Below, piece after piece: positions 36,374-47,270 of a stretch of DNA of 64,000 nt. Origin of the DNA: Marinactinospora thermotolerans DSM 45154 (lineage in GTDB: Bacteria > Actinomycetota > Actinomycetes > Streptosporangiales > Streptosporangiaceae); contig NZ_FUWS01000006.1 of the NCBI RefSeq assembly GCF_900167435.1, forward strand, positions 1 to 64,000. Direction: 5' to 3'. Positions within the stretch are counted from its first letter, which is position 1, and the number at the start of each line of letters is the position of its first letter. Below the pieces are notes generated by a model that saw only the letters and a list, made by a program, of their open reading frames with translations, was not told the origin of the DNA and did not search any database. The position numbers were made by a program, and so were the translations under genes.

Positions 36374-38017
36374 TCAGTCCGCGGGCTCGAAGGAGCGCGT
36401 CATCTCGTCCAGGAGCGCGCGGTTGGTCTCCCAGTCCTCCTCGGTGGAGACCAGGAACAGCGCGTACCCCTTCTCCTCGGTGTGGAAGGCCCGGTTGACC
36501 GCGCGCATGCGCCCCTGGGAGCCGTCGAAGGTGAACTCCCAGTCGGCGGCGCTGACGTAGTCGTCGAGGTCGAGGGAGTCGTCGTCCAGCCGGGTGATGG
36601 CCACCTTCTCGTAGCCGCCGAAGTTCGAGGAGATCGCCCCCTCCTGCCGGTTCCAGTCCTCCAGCGCGTCCTCCCCCGGCTGATCGGTCTGGTCGATCTG
36701 GAGGTAGCCGCCCTCGGGATTGGTGAAGAACACCCCGTTGTCGCGCCGCTCCAGCTCCCACCCCTCGGGAACCTCGATCTCGAAGCCGGTGGGGTCCTCG
36801 TGCCGCCGCATCGGCGTGTCCTCGGCCGCGTCCTCCGCGTCGCCCTCCTGCTCGGGCTCCTCGGCCGCGGTGGGGTCGGCGGCGATGCTCTCCTCGGCCG
36901 ACGCGGGAACCGTCTCCGGGGCCTGCGACGGGGCTTCCGAGGGCTCCACGGGCGCGTCTCCCCGCTGGTCCGAGGCGTTCCCGTTGGCCAGCCATAACCC
37001 CAGCGCGGCCGCGAGCACCAGCCCGACAACGGCGAGCAGCGCCGGCACCAGCAACCGGGTCACCGGTCTGCGGCCGGGGCCGGGCGGGGGCGCCACGGAG
37101 GCGAACTCGGCGGTGGACTCGGCCTGGACGGGGCCCGCCGCCACGGGGGCGACCCGGGTGGCCTCGCCGTCCTCTTCTGCCTGCCCCTCGACGACGATGG
37201 GGTGCAGCATCGCCACCGCCTCCTCCACGGTGAGGCGACGCGAGGGGTCCTTGTCGAGCAGTCCGTCGAGGACGGGGCGCAGGGGGCCGGCGGAGGTCGG
37301 CGGTGGGACCTCCTCGGTGACGATCGCGGTGAGCGTCGCCATCGCGGTGGAACGCTGGAACGGCGGTTTGCCCTCGACGGCGGCGTACATCGTGATCCCC
37401 ATCGCCCACATGTCCGTGGAGGGGCCGGCCAGCTGGCCGCGCGCCTGTTCGGGGGCGAGGTAGTTGGGCGAGCCGAGGAGGTTGCCGGTGCTGGTCAGCT
37501 GGGTGTTGCTGTCCTCCAGCCGGGCGATGCCGAAGTCGGTGAGCACGGCACGGTCGTCCTTGGCGATCAGCACGTTGCCGGGCTTGATGTCGCGGTGCAC
37601 GATGCCGCGCTGGTGGGCGACCGCGAGCCCCGAGAGGACCTGGAGGGCGATCTTGGCCACACGGGTCGGCGGGAGCGCGCCGTGTTCCTTGAGGAGCTCG
37701 CTCAGCGAACTGCCGCGCACCAGTTCCATGACGATCCACGGCCGGTCGTCGCTCTCGACCACGTCGAAGACCGTGATGATGGAGGGGTGGCTGAGCTGGG
37801 CGGCGCTGCGCGCCTCGCGGAGCATCCGGGTCCGCAGGATGGTGATCTCACGCTCGGGGAGCTGGGCGGAGATGGTGAGTTCCTTGATCGCGACGGGGCG
37901 GTCCAGCAGCTCGTCGGTGCCCTGCCACACCCGCCCCATGCCGCCTTCGCCGATCAAATGGGACAACCGGTAACGCCCGACGAGCAGGCGTCCCGGCTCA
38001 GATTGCTCAGTGCTCAT
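36374..38017 (-). CDS. Membrane Ser/Thr protein kinase (PknB-like, non-PASTA)
   Basis: The 547-residue protein has a Hanks kinase domain at residues 15-275: Gly loop GEGGMGRVW, Lys in VAIKELTI, HRDIKPGNVL, DFGIARL, and SPNYLAPEQ in the activation segment. A Pro/Glu-rich linker and a single TM (LLVPALLAVVGLVLAAAL) follow. The extracellular part has a Glu/Ala-rich stalk and a globular domain starting near GFEIEVPEGWELERRDNGVF, a DUF/PsbP-like module seen in actinomycete kinases, not PASTA repeats. The start at 38,017 follows GAGGAA. The external domain suggests sensing of an unknown envelope signal. Confidence 0.94.
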   Translation of the reverse strand: MSTEQSEPGRLLVGRYRLSHLIGEGGMGRVWQGTDELLDRPVAIKELTISAQLPEREITILRTRMLREARSAAQLSHPSIITVFDVVESDDRPWIVMELVRGSSLSELLKEHGALPPTRVAKIALQVLSGLAVAHQRGIVHRDIKPGNVLIAKDDRAVLTDFGIARLEDSNTQLTSTGNLLGSPNYLAPEQARGQLAGPSTDMWAMGITMYAAVEGKPPFQRSTAMATLTAIVTEEVPPPTSAGPLRPVLDGLLDKDPSRRLTVEEAVAMLHPIVVEGQAEEDGEATRVAPVAAGPVQAESTAEFASVAPPPGPGRRPVTRLLVPALLAVVGLVLAAALGLWLANGNASDQRGDAPVEPSEAPSQAPETVPASAEESIAADPTAAEEPEQEGDAEDAAEDTPMRRHEDPTGFEIEVPEGWELERRDNGVFFTNPEGGYLQIDQTDQPGEDALEDWNRQEGAISSNFGGYEKVAITRLDDDSLDLDDYVSAADWEFTFDGSQGRMRAVNRAFHTEEKGYALFLVSTEEDWETNRALLDEMTRSFEPAD

Positions 38018-38277
38018 AGAAGAGGTTCCTCGGTAGGGAGGCGAACGCCCGCGAGGCCGCGGCGCCACTCTGGGGAGTGTAAAAGCCCTCGGGAGGGCGG
38101 ATGGGCCGCATCCGGCCGTATCGGGGGTTCCGGCGGCCACCGCTCCACCGCCCCGCCCGGTGACCTGCCCCGACACCGGCCGCGGACGGCCGGGGAGCCG
38201 AAACGGTCGGGTCCGGGCCGGGAATACGGTGTGGCCCACGCCTCAGGGGTCCTCCTCCCCCGACGGGGATTGTTGCG

Positions 38278-38283
38278 TACGAT
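38278..38283 (+). promoter_or_regulatory. -10 element of a probable leaderless promoter
   Basis: TACGAT ends exactly 6 bp before the GTG at 38,290, and no Shine-Dalgarno sequence precedes that start. The layout is identical to 34,624-34,636. Confidence 0.45.
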
Positions 38284-38289
38284 GGCGCC

Positions 38290-38622
38290 GTGATTTGTCC
38301 TAAGTGTCAAAGCCGCATGATGACCTTCGACCGCATGGGGATCCACATCGAGCAGTGCGAGCGCTGCCGCGGGATCTTCCTCGACGCCGGTGAGCTGGAG
38401 CAGATCACCGCCGCCGAGCAGCGCCACTACGGTGGCGGCGCCCACTACGGCGGCCACCGTCCCGACTCTCCCGCCCCCTACCGTGGGCGTCCCGACTCCC
38501 CCGCCCCCTACCGCGGCCGTCCGGACTCCCCCGCCCCCTACGGCTACGGCCACGGCTACCCCGACTCCCCGAAGCCCTACGGACACCGCCGCAAGAGCTT
38601 CCTCGGGGAACTGTTCGACTGA
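38290..38622 (+). CDS. Zinc-ribbon (zf-TFIIB family) protein with RPDSPAPY repeats
   Basis: The 110-residue protein has an N-terminal zinc ribbon with CPKC and CERCRGIFLDAGELEQI, typical of the zf-TFIIB family. Three 10-residue repeats (RPDSPAPYRG) and a Gly/Tyr/His-rich region follow, then a basic end (HRRKSFLGELFD) that is common at the C-terminus of this family. The molecular role is unknown. The GTG start is set by an in-frame stop upstream and by the adjacent -10 element. Confidence 0.85.
   Translation: MICPKCQSRMMTFDRMGIHIEQCERCRGIFLDAGELEQITAAEQRHYGGGAHYGGHRPDSPAPYRGRPDSPAPYRGRPDSPAPYGYGHGYPDSPKPYGHRRKSFLGELFD
38458..38541 (+). repeat. Tandem 30-bp coding repeat
   Basis: Two full units (38458-38487, 38488-38517) and a 24-bp partial third encode RPDSPAPYRG. 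The units are over 85 % identical to one another, so repeat number may vary between strains. Confidence 0.8.
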
Positions 38623-38628
38623 CGTCAG

Positions 38629-39249
38629 GTGAACCTGCTGATCTGCGCGCGCTGCGGCGCGCGCACCGACGTCCCCCTGGTCGAACCGGACGAACCGGTG
38701 ATCCGCTGTGCCGCGTGCGGCCATCGGCGCCGGTTCCACCGGTTGCCGCTGTACTGCGTGACCGGGCCGAGCGGGACGGGCAAGTCGACGGTGGCCCGGC
38801 TGCTCGGCGAGCGGCTGAGCGACCGGTTCGTCGTGCTGGAGCAGGACGTGTTGTGGCTGGCCGGGCTGCGTGACCCCGCCGACGACCATCGGGCCTTCCG
38901 GTCGGCGTGGTTGCGGGTCATCTCGATGATCCACCAGAACGGCCGGCCCGCCGTCCTGTGCGGCACGGTCGTCCCTCCCGAGCTGGAGCCGCTGCCCGAA
39001 CGCGCCCTGTTCGCCGAGATCCGGTACCTGTCCCTGGTGTGCGACCCCGACGTGCTGGCCGAGCGGCTGCGCGCCCGTCCGGCCTGGCGGGAGTGGGACG
39101 AGCCGCGTATCGCCGAGACGTTGGAGTACACCGCGTGGATCCGCTCCTGCGCGGACCGGATGGATCCCCCCATGACGCTTCTGGACACCACACACGTTCC
39201 GGTGGAGGCCACGGCCGAGGCGGTGTGCGCGTGGGTCACCGGCGGCTGA
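38629..39249 (+). CDS. P-loop nucleoside/nucleotide kinase-like protein with zinc ribbon
   Basis: The 206-residue protein has a zinc ribbon (CARCG and CAACGH) at residues 6-31. An adenylate-kinase-like P-loop GPSGTGKSTVA follows, with a LEQDVLW acidic motif and an Arg-rich lid region (ERLRARPAWREWDEPR). It resembles the AAA_33/shikimate-kinase-like group; substrate unknown. It starts 6 bp after the previous stop, so it is probably coupled to the zinc-ribbon gene. The GTG at 38,629 has no good ribosome site. Confidence 0.82.
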   Translation: MNLLICARCGARTDVPLVEPDEPVIRCAACGHRRRFHRLPLYCVTGPSGTGKSTVARLLGERLSDRFVVLEQDVLWLAGLRDPADDHRAFRSAWLRVISMIHQNGRPAVLCGTVVPPELEPLPERALFAEIRYLSLVCDPDVLAERLRARPAWREWDEPRIAETLEYTAWIRSCADRMDPPMTLLDTTHVPVEATAEAVCAWVTGG

Positions 39250-39484
39250 GCCATGGGGGCGGGCCGGGGAGGACGCTCCGCCTTCGCGGTGCCTCGCCCG
39301 ATGCCCCGGCCCCGTTCCGCGCTCCACCGCGTCCCTCCCGCCGTCGTCGGGACCGATCCGGTCCCGACACAGGGTGATACCGCCATCGCTTACTGTCAAG
39401 AGATGTTGCGACGGCCGCGCCGCCGTCGCCGCGGACCGATTTTCACTCGCCTGCGGGCGATGGGGCGAACGGACGGGTGGGCCG

Positions 39485-40117
39485 ATGGCACGCGGGTCGA
39501 ACGGGGGACGTGGTCCCGGCGCCTGGACGTGGAGCCGTACCGCCGAGACCCGCAGCGCGCTGCTGCGGGGAGCGCGCGAGGTGTTCACCGAACAGGGCTA
39601 CAGCGGGGCGGCGATCGCCGACCTGGTGGAGCGCACCGGCTCCAGCGTCGGCAGCGTCTATCACCATTTCGGCGGTAAGGCCGAACTGTTCCTCGCCCTG
39701 TGGGAGGAGCACCACCACGCGCAGGAGACACGGGCCGCCACCGCCGTCGCCCGGGCGCGCGAGGCGGGGGTCGACGACCCGCTGGAACTGTTCTGCGCGG
39801 GGGCGCGAGCCTTCCTGGAGGGCTCGTGGGAGCGGCGCGACCTGTCGCGGCTCTTCATGGACGGTGACGGGCCGCCCGGTTTCGAGACCACGCGCCGCTC
39901 CAGTGGACGCGACTGGGTGCGCCGCAACACGGTCCTGCTCGGCGCCGGCGGGTCCCCCGCCGAACGGGTGACCGTCGCGATCCTCACCAGTGTCATCGGC
40001 GAGGCCGGACGCGAGGTCGCCGTCTGCGCGACACGTGCCGAGGCCGAGGAGGTCATCGAGACGACGCTGGGGCTCATCCGGCGGCTCGGTGCGGTGGAGG
40101 GCGGACCGGCACGCTGA
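39485..40117 (+). CDS. TetR-family regulator
   Basis: The 210-residue protein has a TetR_N HTH at about residues 20-65 (REVFTEQGYSGAAIADLVER, GSSVGSVYHHFGGKAELF) and a helical effector domain. The ATG at 39,485 gives a normal length. A longer frame to 39,374 has no support. It is convergent with copA (24-bp gap); the target genes are unknown. Confidence 0.9.
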   Translation: MARGSNGGRGPGAWTWSRTAETRSALLRGAREVFTEQGYSGAAIADLVERTGSSVGSVYHHFGGKAELFLALWEEHHHAQETRAATAVARAREAGVDDPLELFCAGARAFLEGSWERRDLSRLFMDGDGPPGFETTRRSSGRDWVRRNTVLLGAGGSPAERVTVAILTSVIGEAGREVAVCATRAEAEEVIETTLGLIRRLGAVEGGPAR

Positions 40118-40141
40118 TCCGGCCGGTCCGCCCTCTCCGCC

Positions 40142-42469
<2,328 letters not shown>

Positions 42470-42496
42470 TCCCGCTCCCGGAGGGGCGGACCCGGG

Positions 42497-43393
42497 TCAG
42501 TGGCCGGGGTCCGCGCTGTCGTCGTGGCCGTCGGCGGATGCGTCGACGCGGATGGTGAACTCCGCTGTGTGCACCTTGCCGGCGTGCTTGAAGTCGAGGA
42601 AGAGCCGGTAGTCGCCCGCGGAGGGGAAACCGGCTCGAAAGGCGATGTCCGGTCCCGTCTCGCCGTCCCGCTCCTCGGGGTGGGCGTGCAGGTAGGCGAG
42701 GTCGCCGGCGCGTAGCGCCACCAGGTGGCCGTGGGCTCCGAGGTGGGGTTGGAGGTCGTCGACCGCGGCGCCGTCCCGGGTGACGGTGAAGGTGAGCGCG
42801 CCGTCGCCTCCTGGGGAGGGGTCTCCGCGCAGTTCGACGGTGTAGCCGTCCACCCGTGCCGTCGAGGAGGGCGCGGGCAGTGGTTGGGGCGCGTAGTCGC
42901 CGGGAACCGCGAGATCGGCTCCGAGGGTGTGTCCGGCGCCGTCCTCGCCGGGGACGAAGTCGGTGATCACCCGGTGGGGGCCGGGCTCGCTCGGCTCGTA
43001 GGGGACGCTCCAGGTGCCGTCCGGGTCCATCTCGGGATGCAGATGGCGGTAGCCGGCCATGTCGCGGCCGACGACGATGAGGTGCATCCGGGCGTCGTGG
43101 GACTCGTCGAACGCGGTGACGGGGCGCCCCTCAGGGCCCAGGATCCGGAAGGAGAGGGGTTCCTCCTCCCCCGGTGTCCCCGAGAACGTGTCCAGGTCGA
43201 GCGTGTACCCCTCGTGGGAGATCTCCAGTCCTCCCGGTGGTGGGGCGGCCGGCGCGTGCCCGTCCGTACTGTGGGCGGCCTCCTCGACGGCGGTCGGGAC
43301 ATAGGGGGCCGCCAGGGATCCGGCGCCCATGGCGGTGGCGAACACCACCGCGAGCCCCAGTCCGTAGACCGCGAGTTTCGCCGGGGTGTTCAT
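42497..43393 (-). CDS. Exported His-rich protein of the copper operon
   Basis: The 298-residue protein has an N-terminal membrane anchor or signal (VYGLGLAVVFATAMGAGSLA). The periplasmic part is rich in His and Asp (HLHPEMDPDG, LHAHPEERDG, DDLQPHLGAHGHLVAL), the pattern of proteins encoded beside copper ATPases. An extracytoplasmic copper-binding role is inferred. The ATG at 43,393 follows GGAGGTGGGG and shares a base with the stop of a tiny upstream ORF. Confidence 0.85.
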   Translation of the reverse strand: MNTPAKLAVYGLGLAVVFATAMGAGSLAAPYVPTAVEEAAHSTDGHAPAAPPPGGLEISHEGYTLDLDTFSGTPGEEEPLSFRILGPEGRPVTAFDESHDARMHLIVVGRDMAGYRHLHPEMDPDGTWSVPYEPSEPGPHRVITDFVPGEDGAGHTLGADLAVPGDYAPQPLPAPSSTARVDGYTVELRGDPSPGGDGALTFTVTRDGAAVDDLQPHLGAHGHLVALRAGDLAYLHAHPEERDGETGPDIAFRAGFPSAGDYRLFLDFKHAGKVHTAEFTIRVDASADGHDDSADPGH

Positions 43394-43494
43394 CACCCCA
43401 CCTCCGGCCCGCGGCTCACGGCCGGCGTGCCGGGGGAAGGGACGGCGCATGCGGCGGGGCGCGCGCCCACGTCGCTGCGGACGGCGGTGGACAT
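43393..43494 (-). CDS. Tiny upstream ORF coupled to the copper operon
   Basis: A 33-residue frame begins at ATG 43,494 with a strong GGGAGGAACC ribosome site and ends in a TGA that overlaps the ATG of the exported protein (TGATG). It has two or more Pro/Ala-rich stretches and one Cys (RPAACAVPSPG). The good ribosome site and coupling suggest it is translated, perhaps as a leader peptide. No homologue is recognised. Confidence 0.45.
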   Translation of the reverse strand: MSTAVRSDVGARPAACAVPSPGTPAVSRGPEVG

Positions 43495-43570
43495 GGTTCC
43501 TCCCGAAGGTCACCACGGGCCCGGCCGTCTCCGGCCGCCGCCCGTTTCCTCGTTCACCCTCAGGACTACC

Positions 43571-43587
43571 ATACCCCCCCAGGGTAT
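43571..43587. promoter_or_regulatory. CsoR-like copper operator
   Basis: ATACCCCCCCAGGGTAT is an inverted repeat (ATACCC / GGGTAT, 5-nt centre), the typical actinobacterial CsoR operator form. It lies 77 bp before the tiny ORF and 178 bp before the exported copper protein. No csoR gene is in the window. Confidence 0.7.
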
Positions 43588-43644
43588 GCAAGAAGGGGTC
43601 GGGGCCCGAACGGCCCCGCCCGATCCCGCCGGTCCGCCCCCCGC

Positions 43645-44778
43645 TCAGGCCCGGGCCGGCGCCCTGTCCCGCGCGCCCGCGATGTCGCAGACCAGATGCG
43701 CGATCCGCGACAGGCCCCCCACGTCGACCGCCTCCGGGACGGGCCCGCCGCCCCGCACCACCCCGGCGCCCCAGGCCCCCAGACGCCCCGCGGTGGCCGT
43801 TCCGGGCCTGAGCGCGTCGGCCGCACCGGCCTCGGCCAGCCGAAGAGCGCGCACCCGCTCCTCCTCGACCCTCGACCGGGGCAGGACGAGCAGTGGCGAC
43901 CGCCGCCCCAGGGCCTCACAGACGGCGCCGTACCCGCCCGTGGTGACCACCGCCGCTGCGCCGTCCAACCAGGGACCGGGATCGGAGACGAATCCCAGGA
44001 CCGTCATGTCCTCCCGGCCCGCGGCGAGGCGGTGGATCTCCGACCGGGCCGCAGCGGGCAGCCTGCTCCCGGTCACCAGAAGGCCGCGCACCCCCGACGG
44101 CAGCGGCATGGCGGCGAACGCGCGCGCCTGCTCGGCGTCCCCGGCCCCGCTCAACAGCCCCAGGACATAGGAGTCCGCCGGGGTCACCGGAGGGCCGGGC
44201 GGGAGCGCGCCGGAACGGCCCAGGTAACCGACCGAGGACACGAGGGGACGCAGGTCCGGGGGCAGCCCCAGCCCGACCACCGGGTCGGCGACCCCCCGGT
44301 CCCCGTACACCCACACCGCGTCGTACCAGCGCCGCAGTGCCGTGCAGCCGCGGACGCGGGCCCATTCGACGGCCGCCCGCGCCGGATCCTCCATGACGTC
44401 GAGCAGTCCCAGGACGATCTTGGTCCGCCCGGATCTGCGCAGCACGTCGAGAGCCGCGGCGAGCTCGCCTTCGGCCCCGTCGGGCCGGCGATCGACGATG
44501 AGCACGTCGGGCGCGAAGGCCCGCAGCGCCGCGGCGAGCTCGCGCGCCGCCCGCCCCGGGCCGGCTCCAAGGCGCCGGAGCTCGCACCCGGGCGGGTAGT
44601 GCAGCGCGGCCGTCTCCGCGGCGCGGGCGAAGACCAGGGTCTCGGGCGCCGGCGTCATCGTCGCGAGCGCGTCGGCGATGGCCTTGGAGCGGCAGGCCGG
44701 GCCGAGGTGGCGGCTGTCATCGGCGTAGAGGGCGACGCGCAGGCGACGGGACGGGGCCGGGGCGGATGGGTGGGGCAT
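43645..44778 (-). CDS. MurG-like (GT28/GT-B) glycosyltransferase
   Basis: The 377-residue protein has an N-terminal Rossmann half (VALYADDSRHLGPACRSKAI, APDVLIVDRRPDG) and a C-terminal half with GYLGRSG, FVSDPGPWLDGAAAVVTTGG and GAVCEALGRRSPLLVLPRSR, the UDP-sugar-binding layout of GT28/MurG-type enzymes. The acceptor is unknown and no sugar genes adjoin. The ATG at 44,778 follows GAGGAGGAG. Confidence 0.82.
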   Translation of the reverse strand: MPHPSAPAPSRRLRVALYADDSRHLGPACRSKAIADALATMTPAPETLVFARAAETAALHYPPGCELRRLGAGPGRAARELAAALRAFAPDVLIVDRRPDGAEGELAAALDVLRRSGRTKIVLGLLDVMEDPARAAVEWARVRGCTALRRWYDAVWVYGDRGVADPVVGLGLPPDLRPLVSSVGYLGRSGALPPGPPVTPADSYVLGLLSGAGDAEQARAFAAMPLPSGVRGLLVTGSRLPAAARSEIHRLAAGREDMTVLGFVSDPGPWLDGAAAVVTTGGYGAVCEALGRRSPLLVLPRSRVEEERVRALRLAEAGAADALRPGTATAGRLGAWGAGVVRGGGPVPEAVDVGGLSRIAHLVCDIAGARDRAPARA

Positions 44779-44980
44779 GTTCTCCTCCTCGTCGGCTCCC
44801 GGGATGCGTCACATCACGGGATGAGCCAATCACGGACGGTGAACACTCTCCGTCACTTTCATATAACGCAAAGTTAAGGCAGCTCCAAGGCGGGATTATG
44901 GCCCCCACCTCCCAAGGGGGCACCGCCACGTCCCCACCCACCTGGGCCGACTTCGCCCGCCGCACACCGCCGCGGCACCC

Positions 44981-45409
44981 TCACCCGTGTTCCGGTCGGC
45001 CGGCGTCGGACCGCGCACCGGCCTTCTTCTCCTCGGAGAGGAGATCGCGCAGATAGTCGCGCAGGACGAGGGCGTTGTTGTGCTCGACGTCCTTCGCCCC
45101 GTACAGCAACGTCACCGGCCCGCTCCTCGCCGCCTCCAGCAACGGACGGACCTCTTCCCGCGCCCCCTCCAGCTCCGCCCGATACCGCGCGCGGAAGTCG
45201 GGCCAACGCCGCGGGTCGTGGCCGAAGCCCTTCCGCAGTTCGCCGCTTGGCGCGACCTCCTTGGGCCACCCGTCGATACGCAACCGCGCCTTGGCGACAC
45301 CGCGCGGCCACAGCCGGTCGACGAGGAAGACCTTCCCCGGGGACCCCGCCTCGTCACGGAGGTGGTCGTGGACCCTGCGCACCACGATGTCGATGTGCTG
45401 TTCCCCCAT
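44981..45409 (-). CDS. DUF488 family protein
   Basis: This 142-residue protein has the family marks VRRVHDHL, FLVDRLWPRGVAKARL, WPKEVAPSGELRKGFGHDP and LLYGAKDVEHNNA. Function is unknown. The length is normal for the family. Confidence 0.9.
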   Translation of the reverse strand: MGEQHIDIVVRRVHDHLRDEAGSPGKVFLVDRLWPRGVAKARLRIDGWPKEVAPSGELRKGFGHDPRRWPDFRARYRAELEGAREEVRPLLEAARSGPVTLLYGAKDVEHNNALVLRDYLRDLLSEEKKAGARSDAGRPEHG

Positions 45410-45589
45410 ACGCCGGGGCTACCCGGGCCGGGCCGCCCGAACCCGGTGGATGACGCTCGCCGGCCGCGACGGCCACGGGGAACGGTCGCGACCGGCACCG
45501 CCCCGGGAGACAACGCCGTACCCCGGGGCGCCCCTCCGTCGAGCGCGCGTTCTCACGGTCGGGCGGCGGGCCACGGCCGCTTCCAACGA

Positions 45590-45960
45590 AGGCTCGATTA
45601 CTCTCCGAAACATATATCACCGAGCGTGATCATCCATCTTCCGCGAGTAGAATATGAAATAGATTCGAACAATTATCCACGCGACTGGAATCACCACAAC
45701 GGCCCCCCCGTATATACCGTCGCCACACGTTTTCCATAACCGCATTTTGTCGGTTTTTCAGAAAAACCAATGACAGGCGAATCGTTGTTTCGTCGCGGTT
45801 TGACGGGGTTCATTCTGCGGTGATCTGGATCACATGACGGACATGGATTGGCTGGTCCGGGCGCTGGTCATATCACCATGCGTGCAGGGCCCACGCACAC
45901 GCAGGACCACGAAGAGAATGACCGCGCTTCAGCGCGGAACAGCACCACATCCCTCAAAAA
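45590..45960. other. AT-rich island without a clear gene
   Basis: About 370 bp with base composition far below the surrounding GC content (for example 45,640-45,800). It holds a short GGTTTTT/AAAAACC hairpin at 45,752-45,768 and a single TTATCCACG at 45,673-45,681. No frame looks coding. It precedes the small secreted protein and may contain its promoter. The stretch 45,410-45,589 also has no gene. Confidence 0.6.
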
Positions 45961-45978
45961 CGAATGCGTAAGGAAATC

Positions 45979-46218
45979 ATGAGCAACATGAAGCGTATTC
46001 TCATCGGTGCCGTCATCATCCTGCCCGCCGCCTTCGGCTTCGCCGGCTCCGCCTCCGCGGGCACCTTCGCCGGCGCCGGAGAGGCCGAATACTCCGCCGC
46101 CAAGGCCAAGGAGCTGCTCGTCGGCTACGCCGACGGCGACCAGAAGTTCCTCCTCGTCGACCGTGAGCAGGCCCAGGAGGAGGCCAGCGCCGAGGCGGCC
46201 TTCGCCGGAACCGACTAG
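45979..46218 (+). CDS. Small secreted protein, unknown
   Basis: The 79-residue protein has a Sec signal (KRILIGAVIILPAAFGFAG then SASA before the likely cleavage) and a 50-residue acidic, Ala/Glu-rich mature part (YSAAKAKELLVGYADGD). The ATG at 45,979 is preferred over 45,964 because AAGGAAA stands 3 nt upstream. No family is recognised. A weak hairpin (46,220-46,246) follows. Confidence 0.7.
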   Translation: MSNMKRILIGAVIILPAAFGFAGSASAGTFAGAGEAEYSAAKAKELLVGYADGDQKFLLVDREQAQEEASAEAAFAGTD

Positions 46219-46386
46219 TCGGCCGGTAACGGTGATCTCCCGGCCGCCTCCCCGCTCGGTGGCCGGGACCCCGGTCTGAAGCGCCCGGGTGCGCGGCACG
46301 GTTCATCCCCGCCGGGCACCTGGGCGTCCTGCGGCCGACGATCCCGGAACGCGCACGGTACGCGGGAGGTCCTAGGCTCCCTCCTC

Positions 46387-46722
46387 GTGACCGTTCTCAA
46401 ATCGATCGTGCTGTTCGCCCTGGCCGCCCTCGCCGAGATCGGCGGGGCCTGGCTGGTCTGGCAGGGGGTGCGCGAGCACCGTGGACTGCTGTGGATGGGG
46501 GCCGGGGTCATCGCCCTGGGCGTCTACGGGTTCGTCGCCACCCTCCAGCCCGACGCCGACTTCGGACGGGTGCTCGCCGCCTATGGCGGTGTGTTCGTCG
46601 CGGGGTCACTGTTGTGGGCGATGCTCATGGACGGTTTCCGACCCGACCGTTACGACGTGACCGGCGCGCTGATATGCCTGGTCGGTGTCGCCGTGATCAT
46701 GTACGGGCCACGTGGCGGATGA
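46387..46722 (+). CDS. UPF0060 (YnfA-like) membrane protein
   Basis: This 111-residue protein has four TM helices and the family motifs [50 protein letters not shown] and [13 protein letters not shown]. It is related to small multidrug-resistance transporters; the function is not established. The GTG at 46,387 has no ribosome site, and TAGGCT at 46,373-46,378 may be the -10 of a leaderless mRNA. Confidence 0.92.
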   Translation: MTVLKSIVLFALAALAEIGGAWLVWQGVREHRGLLWMGAGVIALGVYGFVATLQPDADFGRVLAAYGGVFVAGSLLWAMLMDGFRPDRYDVTGALICLVGVAVIMYGPRGG

Positions 46723-46755
46723 CCGCCGTGGCCCTTGTGCCGGGCACCGGCCCCG

Positions 46756-47061
46756 TCAGTCGGACGCCTCGGTGGAACGGGACTGGTAGACGAGGTCGGC
46801 GTAGTCGGGGTGGCGCTGGATCCAGCCCTTGACGAACGGGCATAGCGGCAGCACCGAGAGCCCCTTGGTCCGAACGTCGTCGAGCGCCCCGCGGACCAGC
46901 CGTCCGCCCACCCCCTTGCCCTCATATGAAGGGTCCACCTCGGTGTGGGTGAAGACGATCAGGTTGCCCGCCAGTTGGTACTCCGCGAACCCGGCGACCG
47001 CGTCGCCCTCCCGGGCCTCGTACCGGTTCGCCTCGGGCGCCTCGGCCACCTCGATGTCCAT
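46756..47061 (-). CDS. GNAT-like N-acetyltransferase (YjdJ family)
   Basis: This 101-residue single-domain protein has AGFAEYQLAGNLIVFTHTEV, the acetyl-CoA loop YEGKGVGGRLVRGAL, and LCPFVKGWIQRHPDY, the COG2388 pattern. The substrate is unknown. The ATG at 47,061 follows GGAAGGGAGG. Confidence 0.9.
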   Translation of the reverse strand: MDIEVAEAPEANRYEAREGDAVAGFAEYQLAGNLIVFTHTEVDPSYEGKGVGGRLVRGALDDVRTKGLSVLPLCPFVKGWIQRHPDYADLVYQSRSTEASD

Positions 47062-47270
47062 GCGCCCCTCCCTTCATCGCCATGTCAGGTCGCCCCACGC
47101 TATCCCGCGCCGGCGAACGGCCGAAGGCCGCCCCGCCCGCGCCCGTCGTTTCCCGGTGGCCGACCGTCCCGGGACCGCGGCGTCGGAGACGTCGTTTCGG
47201 CGCCCCACGCGACGGGGCCGGCCCGGGCGGACGGAGCCCGGGAGTGACCCGCGGATCGGGCGCGGCGGGA

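Noticed and set aside
38458-38541. Tandem 30-bp repeats considered as a CRISPR-like array
   Set aside because: No spacers; the units are contiguous and encode a peptide repeat.
45673-45681. TTATCCACG considered as a DnaA box or origin
   Set aside because: Only one box was seen and no dnaA/dnaN genes adjoin.
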